A DNA stretch of 64,000 nt from Protofrankia sp963555915 (lineage in GTDB: Bacteria; Actinomycetota; Actinomycetes; Frankiales; Frankiaceae), in NCBI RefSeq assembly GCF_963555915.1, contig NZ_CAUVXL010000031.1, positions 10,283-74,282 on the forward strand, written 5' to 3'. Both the position numbers and the translations under genes were made by a program. Below the pieces are notes generated by a model. That model did not search any database. It saw only the letters and a program-made list of their open reading frames with translations, and was not told where the DNA came from. Positions 7,801 to 14,901 of this stretch are shown here, piece by piece (position 1 is the first letter of the stretch; each line of letters starts with the position of its first letter).

Positions 7801-8566
7801 CCACGTTGTCGATGTGGTTGTCACCGGCGGCCGCGTGCAGGTCGCGGTCGACGGCCAGGCCAAGCTCGACGTCGCGGTGGCGGTGCCGGCCAACGCGCTG
7901 CTGGCCTTCACCGGTTCGACGGGTTCGGTCACCGATCTGCATGTGGTGCGCGACGTGACGATCAGCCGTCTTCCGTCGACGCCGCCGCCGTTGACCGCGC
8001 CCGGATGGTCGCGCAACGGCTCGGCGACGCTGTCGGGCAGCGACCTCGTGCTCACGCCCGCGGCACAGAACCGCGCCGGGTCGTCGTTCTACGGCACCCC
8101 GCAGCCGACCGCCGGTGGTCTGCATGCAACGTTCACCGTGCAGATCGGTGGCGGCACCGGGGCGGACGGTCTGACCTACGCGCTGCTGGACGCCGCGAAC
8201 GCCGGACCCACCGCACTCGGGAAGAACGGCGGCGGGCTCGGGTTCAGCGGACTGGCGGGCTTCGCCGTCACGCTTGCCACCTATCGTGGCGGCGCGCCGT
8301 CGCACTATGTCTCGGTTGTGCGTGGCACCGCCGGCACGGCGCCGGTCGTCCTGGCAAGTTCGACCAAAATTGGTGACCTGCGGACGGGTACCCACCTGAT
8401 CGACGTGGAGGCCTCGGGTGGCCGGATCGTCGTCGCGGTGGACGGGATAACGGTGATCGACACGGCGGCGGACCTGCCGTCGAACGTACTGCTCGGGTTC
8501 ACCGCTGGGACGGGCAGTCGCACCGATGTGCACACGGTCCGGAATGTGACAATCACCCATGGCTGA
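4895..8566 (+). CDS. Secreted beta-propeller / ASH-repeat / tandem L-type lectin protein
   Basis: The protein has 1223 residues, with GGGGGAGAG before the ATG. An N-terminal signal segment (LGAFAVTLATVSAYLVAVPG) precedes a PQQ-like beta-propeller, about residues 45-525 (repeats such as GSVYGEPVIAGGTVVV). About 530-830 are three ASH/choice-of-anchor-D type beta-sandwich repeats (DFGKVPVG, LAFDRLSTGG, LDFGQVPQGQ, each with a VTFTPT-like strand). About 840-1020 and 1035-1223 are two homologous L-type-lectin-like domains sharing IGGGTGxDGxT, FALLD/YALLD and a closing DLHVVRDVTI/DVHTVRNVTI. No sortase signal or C-terminal membrane span is present, so it is probably secreted and carbohydrate-binding. 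It is transcribed alone. Confidence 0.8.
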   Translation: MNFRSLPRMLGAFAVTLATVSAYLVAVPGLARSEVLTVSQDALRTGWDQAEPGLSPSSVSASDFGELYSVDLDGSVYGEPVIAGGTVVVTTENNNVYGIDEVTGLKKWSMSVGAPWPPSVIGCGDVGINIGITSTPVVDKATNTVYLTAKVNDGGDVQHPHYYMHALDLTTGVERSGWPATIQGAPSNDPAGTPFDARVELQRPGLLLLNGVVYAAFGGHCDIGKYRGYVVGVSTTTAKLTTMWASEATGSDIGGGIWQSGGGLISDGPGRIILTTGNGVSPAPGPGSSAPGQLAEAVVRLGVGADGKLSTQDFFTPVNAATLNQNDTDLGSGGPLALPDGFGTPTHPHLLVQDGKDGRVFLLDRDDLGGRGQGPQGIDDVVGMTGPFQGVWGHPALWGGDGGYVYVAGSGGPLRALKYGLTGAGEPALAAAGTSSGTFPFGSGSPTVTSDGTTSGSALVWMVYESGASGSNGQLRAYDAVPTNGVLTQRFSAPIGIASKFTKVATDANRVFVGTRDGHLLAFGRPTGAVLYGSATDFGKVPVGVSATATAQVTARVPLTVSAISTSAPFAATLPTLPVTLAAGATLSVPVTYTPTAPVATDVSLTFTTDTGLASIDLRGIGTQAGLGADPSSLAFDRLSTGGSSALSVNIVNTGTAATTITGATLPGDPFAVSGLPAPGATIPAGGSVTASVTFAPTTAGTFAATLTVTSADGPVSVALSGSAVTGSPKMTISPMSLDFGQVPQGQARTATFDVRNDGNLPLTITKAKAPVGDFASTQISEGLTLAPGEVIHQSVTFTPTSTGVQAGSYILTGDDGAGVQTVTLSGEGTSPDPNSFPPPSQGKWTLNGTAAMSGGDLVLTPTQQYKAGSAVYPVTVSTDRLAIEFTAQIGGGTGGDGQTFALLDATKTTDRALGTNGGSMGFGTLPGVAVALDTYTHGNSLAVATGTSGGSSTYVARTTNVPHWRDGTHVVDVVVTGGRVQVAVDGQAKLDVAVAVPANALLAFTGSTGSVTDLHVVRDVTISRLPSTPPPLTAPGWSRNGSATLSGSDLVLTPAAQNRAGSSFYGTPQPTAGGLHATFTVQIGGGTGADGLTYALLDAANAGPTALGKNGGGLGFSGLAGFAVTLATYRGGAPSHYVSVVRGTAGTAPVVLASSTKIGDLRTGTHLIDVEASGGRIVVAVDGITVIDTAADLPSNVLLGFTAGTGSRTDVHTVRNVTITHG

Positions 8567-8620
8567 CTGCCCCGGATGCGGTATATGAGCCGCTGACCCG
8601 CCGCCGCGCTGAGCCCGGGG

Positions 8621-10765
8621 TCATGAGCTGGGGATGTCGAGCTGGAACCAAACGGTCTTGCCGGTTCGGGTCGGCCTGGCACCCCAGCGGGTGGCCAGTT
8701 CGGCGACGAGCTGGAGACCACGTCCGCCCTCGTCGTCGACCGTGGGGTGCAGCAGGCGGGGCACGCGGGTGTCCTCGTCGGAGACTTCGACGTAGAGGGC
8801 GTGCCGGCCGCGGCGCAGGACGAGGCGCCCGGGGGTGTTCGCGTAGCGGATGGCGTTGGTGACCAATTCGCTGACCAGCAGTTCGACGGTAAAGGCGTCG
8901 TTGTCGACTCCCCAACGCTTGAGGGTGGCCAGGACGGCTTCCCGCGCTGCCTTCGCGGCCTGGGGGAGCGGGGCGATCGTGGCGGTGGCGGTGGTGGCCG
9001 TCGCCGTGGCTCGGACAAGCAGCAGCGCGACGTCGTCGTCGTAGCCCTCACTGCGATCGAGGAGGGCGAGCAACCGGTCGGCGGTCATTTCGAGATCAGG
9101 TGCATCGGTTCGTTCCGCGGAGCCGTGAATGGTGCCCAGGGTGCGCTCGAGGCGCCGGCAGCCTTCGCCGATGTCGATGGCCGGGGATTCGACGAGGCCG
9201 TCGGTGAAAAGGGCAAGGGTGCTCCCGGCCGGGAATGCGTGCCATGTTTCGGCGTAGGCCGTCTGTTCCCCGAGGCCCAGACCGAGGATCGGATCGCCGT
9301 GACCGCCGAGGTGGTGGACCTCCCCGTCCGGACATGTGAGGACGGGATCGAGGTGACCCGCGTTGGCGACGCAGATCGTGCCGCCGGCGGGTTCGAAGAT
9401 TGCATAGACGCAACTGATGAGGGTGGCGTCGGGGCCGGTGCCGATGGTCTGGACGAGGTCGTTGAGGTGGGTCAGGACGTCTGCTGCCGGCAGGTCGAGC
9501 GCGGCGAAGGCGCGGACGGCGGTACGGGCCTGCCCCATGACGGCCGCAGCCGCGAGGCCCCGGCCCATGACGTCCCCGATGACCAGGGCGACCCGGCCCG
9601 CGGACAGCGCGATGATGTCGAACCAGTCGCCACCGACTTCGGTACCAGCCGTTCCCGGCTCGTAACGCCAGGCGATGTCCAGGCCTTCGACGGCGGGGGT
9701 GTCGTGCGGTAGCAGGCCGCGTTGAAGCGTGAGGGCGGCAGCGCGCTGGCGCTGGTAGGCGCGAATGTTGGCCACCGAACTGGCGAGTCGGCTGCCCAGC
9801 TCGGCCGCGGTCTGGAGCTCGTAGTCGCCGTAGCGTTGGCGGGAGGCGAAGAGGCCGAAGTAGACGACACCGAAGAACTGCTCACCTACCAGGAGCGGGG
9901 CCACGATGGCCACGTCGATCTGGATGCGCTCGAAGTGGACCTGTGGGCTGTGCCTGTGCGGCTCGCGAACGCGGACGCTTTGGATCACTCTGTCGTCCAC
10001 GTCGAAGAGCACCGGCCGGCGGGTGGCGAGCGCCTGATGCGCCGGGTTGTCCCGGCTGAGTTCTACGAGGACGCCGACGGACTCCACCGCGTCCGTCGGC
10101 AGGGGGGCGGAGGACGGCCGGTTGGGCGACGCGAAACCTTGCATGATCAGCGGGTCCGGTCGGCTGGCCGCGTCAAACGGCGTCGGGGCCAGCAGAACCT
10201 CGCAGTTGTCCGCGAACTCCGGGACGACGAGCTCGACGAGCGCGTCCAGCGTGTCCGACAGCTTCAGGGACGCGCCGACCAGTGCGCTGGCCCGGCTGAG
10301 CAGCCGCAACCGCTGCTCGGCTGCCCCGCGTTCGGCCTCCGCCCGCCGCCGGCGGGTCACATCCACTACGGCCACACCGACCGCCACCGTTACGCCGTCG
10401 CGGTTGCGGATCGGGTGGTGGGAAAGACGCCAGACCCGTCGGTCGGGCCAGCTTCCCGGGGCGCTGTCCGTGATCTCCACGTTGAGGATCGGTTCCCCGG
10501 TCCTCAGCACCTTTCGGATCATGTCCCACAGATAGGGTGCTACGTCCGGAAACAGGTCGGCGACGGTCTGCTTCCCGATGTCGTCCGCGGACAGGGCATT
10601 GTGGGTGAGCATAGCCTGGTTCGTCCGCAGGACCCGCAGCTGCGCATCCACGATGAACAGACCGGCCGGCGCGAGGTCTGCGAGCCGCGTGGCCAGTTCA
10701 AGACTGTTCAATCCGTCGGACTCCGCTGGCGCAGAGCGACCGGGAACGTCTGGCTGTCGGATCAT
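8621..10765 (-). CDS. PAS-GAF-SpoIIE phosphatase with RsbW-like kinase domain
   Basis: The protein has 714 residues. A PAS sensor is at about residues 25-140 (FIVDAQLRVLRTNQAML), a GAF domain at about 175-335, a PP2C/SpoIIE Ser/Thr phosphatase at about 345-565 (EVGGDWFDI, VIGDVMGRGLAAAAVM, LFTDGLVES), and a C-terminal HATPase of the RsbW anti-sigma kinase type at about 600-712 (ELVSELVTNAIRYA, DEGGRGLQLV). Such proteins set the phosphorylation state of anti-anti-sigma factors in partner-switching stress pathways. Phosphatase and kinase activities in one chain are common in actinobacteria. No STAS partner is nearby. The gene stands alone with its own upstream region. Confidence 0.93.
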   Translation of the reverse strand: MIRQPDVPGRSAPAESDGLNSLELATRLADLAPAGLFIVDAQLRVLRTNQAMLTHNALSADDIGKQTVADLFPDVAPYLWDMIRKVLRTGEPILNVEITDSAPGSWPDRRVWRLSHHPIRNRDGVTVAVGVAVVDVTRRRRAEAERGAAEQRLRLLSRASALVGASLKLSDTLDALVELVVPEFADNCEVLLAPTPFDAASRPDPLIMQGFASPNRPSSAPLPTDAVESVGVLVELSRDNPAHQALATRRPVLFDVDDRVIQSVRVREPHRHSPQVHFERIQIDVAIVAPLLVGEQFFGVVYFGLFASRQRYGDYELQTAAELGSRLASSVANIRAYQRQRAAALTLQRGLLPHDTPAVEGLDIAWRYEPGTAGTEVGGDWFDIIALSAGRVALVIGDVMGRGLAAAAVMGQARTAVRAFAALDLPAADVLTHLNDLVQTIGTGPDATLISCVYAIFEPAGGTICVANAGHLDPVLTCPDGEVHHLGGHGDPILGLGLGEQTAYAETWHAFPAGSTLALFTDGLVESPAIDIGEGCRRLERTLGTIHGSAERTDAPDLEMTADRLLALLDRSEGYDDDVALLLVRATATATTATATIAPLPQAAKAAREAVLATLKRWGVDNDAFTVELLVSELVTNAIRYANTPGRLVLRRGRHALYVEVSDEDTRVPRLLHPTVDDEGGRGLQLVAELATRWGARPTRTGKTVWFQLDIPSS

Positions 10766-11109
10766 GGGCGTGCGTGGGCCGCATGGACACGGGCAGGCCT
10801 CATGCCGTCACGCCGTGACATTTGTGCGGTGCGGTATGTCACGTTGCGATATGGCCCTCTTGCCGGTGGCATGGCCTGTGTTTGCAATGAACGAAACCAT
10901 TGCGATAAGTGATGCAATGAGTTGGGCACGTCATATCCATCGCCTTGTCTTCCGTTCAGCCGTGTGGTGGGCAGTGCCCATCGTCCGACGAAAACAAACG
11001 TGCGGTGAATGTGAAACCACGTCCGGGTTCGCCGGGGTTGCCGGTCGGGATGATCTCGGCGAGTTTGGCTACCAGCAGTGTCGTACCGAATGCATGTCTG
11101 GGAGTCGCC
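10766..11109. other. Intergenic region upstream of SpoIIE gene
   Basis: The 344 bases here contain no convincing gene. They hold an inverted repeat (10814-10843, separate entry) and a relatively AT-rich stretch (about 10875-10940) with the short direct repeat GCAATGA (GCAATGAACGAAACCATT, then GCAATGAGTT). They probably hold the promoter and operator of the SpoIIE phosphatase gene. Confidence 0.5.
10814..10843. promoter_or_regulatory. Operator-like inverted repeat CGTGACAT-N14-ATGTCACG
   Basis: Perfect 8-bp arms (10814-10821 and 10836-10843) are separated by 14 nt, with centres two helical turns apart, about 50 bp upstream of the SpoIIE phosphatase start. The geometry suits a dimeric repressor or activator. 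No binding protein is suggested by neighbours. Confidence 0.5.
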
Positions 11110-12192
11110 CTAGGTGGCCAACAGGACGACCACGGGGAACGCGCTCACGGCGGCGGCTGTCAGGTAGACCGCCGCGTGTGCCCACAGCGGCGTCCGGGGC
11201 GAGGGATCCAGCAGCCGCGAAATGCGAGCGATCAGTGGAGCGTGGATCGGCGACCGGCTGGGCTCGGCCGGCGAGGCGCTCACGCGGCTCATGCCTTTTG
11301 ATTCCGTCATGTCGCTGCTGTGGCTGGCACGTGGTGGCCATAGCGTCCGGCCTCGTGCGGACACCCGATGGTGGGGCGCTCCGGTGATTGCGACCGCGCC
11401 CGCCGGCACCGGAGACCGGGCGACGCCGAGCCGGGCTAGCGCGCGCGCGAGGGTCTGCCCACTGGTACATCGGGCGGCGGCGTCATCGGCGAGCATCTCG
11501 ACCAGCAGCGACACCGCGGCGGTCGCCTCGCGGGCAGGCGGCAGGAAGGGGAAGGTCTCCTGCCAGGCCACGAAGGGTTGGATGACGAGATCGTGGCGAC
11601 CGCGGGCATGGGCTTCCTCATGGGCGAGGACGGCTTCCAGCTCATCGGGAGCGAGTGCGGCGAGTAGCCCCTTGGAGACGACGACCCGGGTGTGGCGTAC
11701 TCCGGGGAGGCAGTACGCGACCGCGACCGGATGATCCAGTACGCGGAGCTGACCGCGTCGGCGGGCCCGTTCGCCGTGGTTGTCGTGGTTGTCGTGGTCG
11801 CGGCCGGCGAGGTCGACCAGGTGACGGTGACGGCGACGTTGCCGGGCGGTCCGCGACGTCGACAGGGCCAGGACACCGAACAATCGGGCGGTGAGCATCG
11901 ATGCCACCGCAAGGCCGATCAGGTTGATCCAGCCGAGCCCGGCCAGCGGCTCGCCCGCGGCCAGATGGTCGGCATGATCCCGTAGGCTCACCGCCACGTT
12001 CGCGGACAGCGGCGCGAAGGTGAAGGCGATTACCGCGATCAGGGCGGAGACCCCACCCGCGAGCCCGACGGCCTGCCACAGCACGATTGCCGATCGAGGG
12101 CAGCGGGACGGCCAGTGGGCCGCGGCGAGCAGCCGTGGGACCGGCCACGCGAGGGCGCCCGAGAACAGAGCGAGGATGGCCGCGGTCATCAT
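11110..12192 (-). CDS. BlaR1-like M56 family membrane metallopeptidase
   Basis: The protein has 360 residues. Membrane helices are at the N-terminus (two to three by residue 110) and at the extreme C-terminus (VYLTAAAVSAFPVVVLL). The zinc-protease motif HEEAHARGRHD (HExxH, about residue 190) lies between them. It lacks the penicillin-binding sensor domain of classical BlaR1, as do many actinobacterial homologues. The start overlaps the stop of the BlaI-type gene (ATGA). By analogy with BlaR1/BlaI pairs, it would cleave or control the BlaI repressor in response to an unknown signal. It carries a His/Asp-rich cytoplasmic segment (GRDHDNHDNHGERARRR). Confidence 0.88.
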   Translation of the reverse strand: MMTAAILALFSGALAWPVPRLLAAAHWPSRCPRSAIVLWQAVGLAGGVSALIAVIAFTFAPLSANVAVSLRDHADHLAAGEPLAGLGWINLIGLAVASMLTARLFGVLALSTSRTARQRRRHRHLVDLAGRDHDNHDNHGERARRRGQLRVLDHPVAVAYCLPGVRHTRVVVSKGLLAALAPDELEAVLAHEEAHARGRHDLVIQPFVAWQETFPFLPPAREATAAVSLLVEMLADDAAARCTSGQTLARALARLGVARSPVPAGAVAITGAPHHRVSARGRTLWPPRASHSSDMTESKGMSRVSASPAEPSRSPIHAPLIARISRLLDPSPRTPLWAHAAVYLTAAAVSAFPVVVLLAT

Positions 12193-12695
12193 AGGGGGTG
12201 AACAGTACCTCTGCCAGGAGGTCGTGCGTCCTCCCGCTCCCGTTGCCCGTGGGCATCCTGCCCAGCTGCGCCCGGCCGCGTGGTGTCGAACCCCGTGGCG
12301 TCGGGTTCGCGGGAGTTCGGCCCGAGGGCGTCCTGGCTGGCGTCGGCTGACCGGGTCAGCGCCCGGCGCAGGATTTCGGCTTCGGCGGGGGACACCGAAC
12401 CGACGAAGCGGACCAGCGCCGAGTTGCGGTCGTCGGTGGTGTCGAGGACAGCGAGCATGGCCTCGGCCACCACCGCGTCCCGGCTGCTCGACGCCTGGTA
12501 GCGGTGCGCGCGCTCGGCGCGTTCGCGCTGGACGAATCCCTTGCGCTCGAGACGTTCCAGAACCGTGAGGACGGTGGTGTAGGCGAGGTCCCGTTCGTGG
12601 TCGAGGCGGGCTGCGACCTCACGCGCGGTCAGCCAGCCGTCCGTATCCCACAGTACGTCCATGACTGACCGTTCAAGGTCACCCAGGCGCGCCAT
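12189..12695 (-). CDS. BlaI/MecI/CopY-family transcriptional repressor
   Basis: The protein has 168 residues from the ATG at 12695 (MARLGDLERSVMDVLW); longer frames upstream overlap the PH-protein gene. The winged helix is at about residues 5-75 (WLTAREVAARL, YTTVLTVLERLERKGFVQRE), then a dimerisation segment with SxAEAEILRRAL. A disordered Asp/Arg/Gly-rich tail of about 45 residues is longer than usual. It is coupled by ATGA to the M56 peptidase. A TTCTACG-N3-CGTCGAG sequence at 12704-12720, directly before the start, resembles the operators in front of cydA and suggests autoregulation. Confidence 0.92.
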   Translation of the reverse strand: MARLGDLERSVMDVLWDTDGWLTAREVAARLDHERDLAYTTVLTVLERLERKGFVQRERAERAHRYQASSSRDAVVAEAMLAVLDTTDDRNSALVRFVGSVSPAEAEILRRALTRSADASQDALGPNSREPDATGFDTTRPGAAGQDAHGQREREDARPPGRGTVHPL

Positions 12696-12703
12696 GAAAC
12701 TGA

Positions 12704-12720
12704 TTCTACGATGCGTCGAG
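12704..12720 (-). promoter_or_regulatory. Imperfect BlaI-type operator before blaI-like gene
   Basis: TTCTACGATGCGTCGAG on the plus strand matches the perfect palindrome TTCTACGTAGCGTAGAA found upstream of cydA (14749-14765) in the left half and centre and degenerates in the right half. It lies 9-25 bp before the repressor start, overlapping the stop of the PH-domain gene. Confidence 0.5.
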
Positions 12721-14076
12721 AGCTTGTGTGACCTGATCCACAAATCCCGTGCCCGTTGACCGTGGCGGCCGTTGACCGTGACGGGCCGCGCGGCACTGGC
12801 CAGGAAGAACGGCCAGCTGGCGGTCAACCTCGTCGACGTCGCGATCGGTCAGCTCCGCCTGGATGCGTCGACCAGCGGTGTCGAGATGGATCGTCGCCAG
12901 CCCGAGCATCCGCTGTACCGGTCCCTGGACCCGGCGGACGCTCTGAACCTTCTCCAGCGGGATCCATCGGGTAATCCGGCGTACCCGACCACTAGTGGTT
13001 ACGACGCAACTGTCATTTCCGCCCCACGAAAGGTAGTGGTATCGAACAGGCGTCTTCCATCGGGCTCGCGGCGGGGCAGGCCGATCGGCCACCGGTGCAC
13101 CGGGGATGAGCTGGGACAGCAGGTATGCGGCTTGGCCGTGGTCGCCGACAGGGAGGATCGCCCGTAGCTGGCGCCCCTCGGGCCTGTTCTCGTTCCTGAC
13201 CTGTCTGCCCGCCACTTCGACCTCGAGCCGGCACCACCGCAACGGCCGCCACAGGAGCGGCTCGACCAGTTGGACCGCCTGGACACGGCCGAAGGGGATC
13301 GTCTCGGCAGCGGTCTGGATCGCGCCGGAACGCAGGTGGAGGCCGTCGGCAGCGACGGAGACAGTGAGCTCAAAGCCGCTGTTGAAGCGCCGCCAGGCAG
13401 CGGTGAGCATGCCGATCACGAAGCCCGCGGCGCCGCCCAGGGCGCCGACGGCTGCCGGGATCATGACCGCGACCACGGCGAAGGCGCCTACTGTGATCAT
13501 TGTGATCACGCCCTGGCTGCTCAGGAGGATGGAGACGACCAGACGTCGGGTGGACAGCGCTACCAGCAGCCGTTCCGGTGGCGGCGGCGAATCCTCGGCG
13601 ACACCGTGCGCCAGGGCCAGTAGGCGTGCGCGCAGGACCTCCGCGTCCGCCTTACGCAGGCAGGCCAGCCGGCCGGTTGCGCCGCCGGAGGCCGCCATCC
13701 GCAGGCGGAGCTCGGCCAGGCCCAACAGCCTGGCCAGCCCGGACTCCACCAGGTCGATCGCCTGGATCTGGGTCAGTGGATAGCGCTGTGAGCTGCGGCG
13801 CAGCAATCCCGTTTCGATCCGCAGCGTGCCGTTGTCAACCTGCCACCGGGTGACCAGCCACGAGACCACACCGATGACGACGACCACGGCGATCACCGCC
13901 AGATCCCAGTAGGCTCCCTGCCCGCCGCTGTCCTGTTGGCGGGTCACCGCACCGGAGAGCACGACGGCCGCCACTGCCACGAGGTGGCGGCCGGCCCGTA
14001 CCAGCGGCGATAACGGGTGCAGGCGGCGCCAGCCGCCGGTAAGAGCCGCAACGGCCGGTTCGTCTGCGCTGGTCAC
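12706..14076 (-). CDS. YdbT-like bacterial PH-domain membrane protein
   Basis: The protein has 456 residues. Membrane helix pairs are at about residues 25-85 (LVAVAAVVLSGAV, LAVIAVVVVIGVVSWLV) and about 170-225. Three bPH2-type domains follow such helices or the C-terminal half; each has the signature TGLLRRSSQRYPLTQIQAID, GAIQTAAETIPFGRVQAVQL or SGRVRRITRWIPLEKVQSVR. This is the YdbT/YdbS pair layout, where a long and a short PH membrane protein are adjacent. Its ATG overlaps the stop of the short partner (ATGA). The gene ends 10 nt before the BlaI-type gene, so all four genes may be cotranscribed. Function is unknown, presumably membrane-associated. Confidence 0.85.
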   Translation of the reverse strand: MTSADEPAVAALTGGWRRLHPLSPLVRAGRHLVAVAAVVLSGAVTRQQDSGGQGAYWDLAVIAVVVVIGVVSWLVTRWQVDNGTLRIETGLLRRSSQRYPLTQIQAIDLVESGLARLLGLAELRLRMAASGGATGRLACLRKADAEVLRARLLALAHGVAEDSPPPPERLLVALSTRRLVVSILLSSQGVITMITVGAFAVVAVMIPAAVGALGGAAGFVIGMLTAAWRRFNSGFELTVSVAADGLHLRSGAIQTAAETIPFGRVQAVQLVEPLLWRPLRWCRLEVEVAGRQVRNENRPEGRQLRAILPVGDHGQAAYLLSQLIPGAPVADRPAPPRARWKTPVRYHYLSWGGNDSCVVTTSGRVRRITRWIPLEKVQSVRRVQGPVQRMLGLATIHLDTAGRRIQAELTDRDVDEVDRQLAVLPGQCRAARHGQRPPRSTGTGFVDQVTQALDAS

Positions 14077-14546
14077 AGCCCGGCCGCCTGGGCTTCGCCC
14101 AGCGCCGCCAGCGCGTCGCGAAGCCGTGCGGCTTCGGCTGCGACCAGGCCTGGGATCCGGGCGTCACTTGCCGCGGCGGCCGTGTGCATGCGGACGGTGG
14201 CGAGCCCGAACATGCGCTCGAACGGCCCAGCGGTGACGTCGACGAACTGCATTCGACCGTAGGGAACGACGGAAAGTTTGCTGATCATAACGCCACGTCG
14301 AACGAGAAGGTCGTCATCCCGTTCGGCATATGCCCAGGCCCTGACTCGGCGATAGAGGAGTCGTTCCCATGCCAGTGCTACCGCAGTGACCGCCAGCGCC
14401 AGCAGCCCGCCGAGCCCGGCCGAGCCCATGGTGCCGCCGAGCAGGCCGACCGCCGTGATCGCCGGAATGGCGATGAGCGCCAGTTGCGTCCGGCGCATGG
14501 CTAACAGGCGGGTTGACGGACTAGTCCAGTCCTGGCTGTCGTTCAT
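14073..14546 (-). CDS. YdbS-like bacterial PH-domain membrane protein
   Basis: The protein has 157 residues. Two transmembrane helices at about residues 20-62 (LALIAIPAITAVGLLGG, LGGLLALAVTAVALAW) precede one bPH2 domain (RRGVMISKLSVVPYGRMQFV, RMFGLATVRMHTAAA). It is the short partner of the downstream three-domain PH protein, to which it is coupled by ATGA. It is divergent from cydA, with the paired palindromic operators between the two transcription units. Confidence 0.85.
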   Translation of the reverse strand: MNDSQDWTSPSTRLLAMRRTQLALIAIPAITAVGLLGGTMGSAGLGGLLALAVTAVALAWERLLYRRVRAWAYAERDDDLLVRRGVMISKLSVVPYGRMQFVDVTAGPFERMFGLATVRMHTAAAASDARIPGLVAAEAARLRDALAALGEAQAAGL

Positions 14547-14901
14547 GTGATCCGTCCGCTGGGCCTATCGGGCCGTTGCCGTGAGACATCCGCTCCGCGG
14601 CCGGCGGCCCGGACCCGTCAGCGCGGTGATGTGGTGACGCGACGGTGTGGTGAGTGTGACAGAACCGGGCGTCACGCACCATTTTGACCCGCCCCGGCGG
14701 CGCCGCGGTAGTTCGGTGCCCGGTTCGCGGACACCTTCGGCAGACGTATTCTACGTAGCGTAGAAGTTCTACAGAACATAGAAGATCGCCTTGTGTCTCG
14801 GGTTCGTGATCTCCGGCAAGCGAGCCGGGACGGTGTGATCGTCGCTCTTTTCGCGCAGCCGGGGCACCGATGGGTGGCCCAGGCAGGAGGAGGCCGCGCA
14901 G
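14547..14901. other. Divergent intergenic region between PH operon and cydAB
   Basis: The 355 bases have no gene. They carry the two tandem 17-bp palindromes (14749-14783) and a strong AGGAGGAGG ribosome site before the cydA ATG. They serve promoters for both directions. Confidence 0.6.
14749..14783. promoter_or_regulatory. Two tandem TTCTA-N7-TAGAA operators upstream of cydA
   Basis: Site 1 is TTCTACGTAGCGTAGAA (14749-14765), a perfect palindrome with 7-bp arms. Site 2 is TTCTACAGAACATAGAA (14767-14783), with 5-bp perfect arms and the same 17-bp frame. They are spaced exactly 18 bp apart, so two dimers would bind on a regular helical repeat. The form is like known BlaI-family operators, and a degenerate copy precedes the BlaI-type gene 2 kb away. 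Confidence 0.75.
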
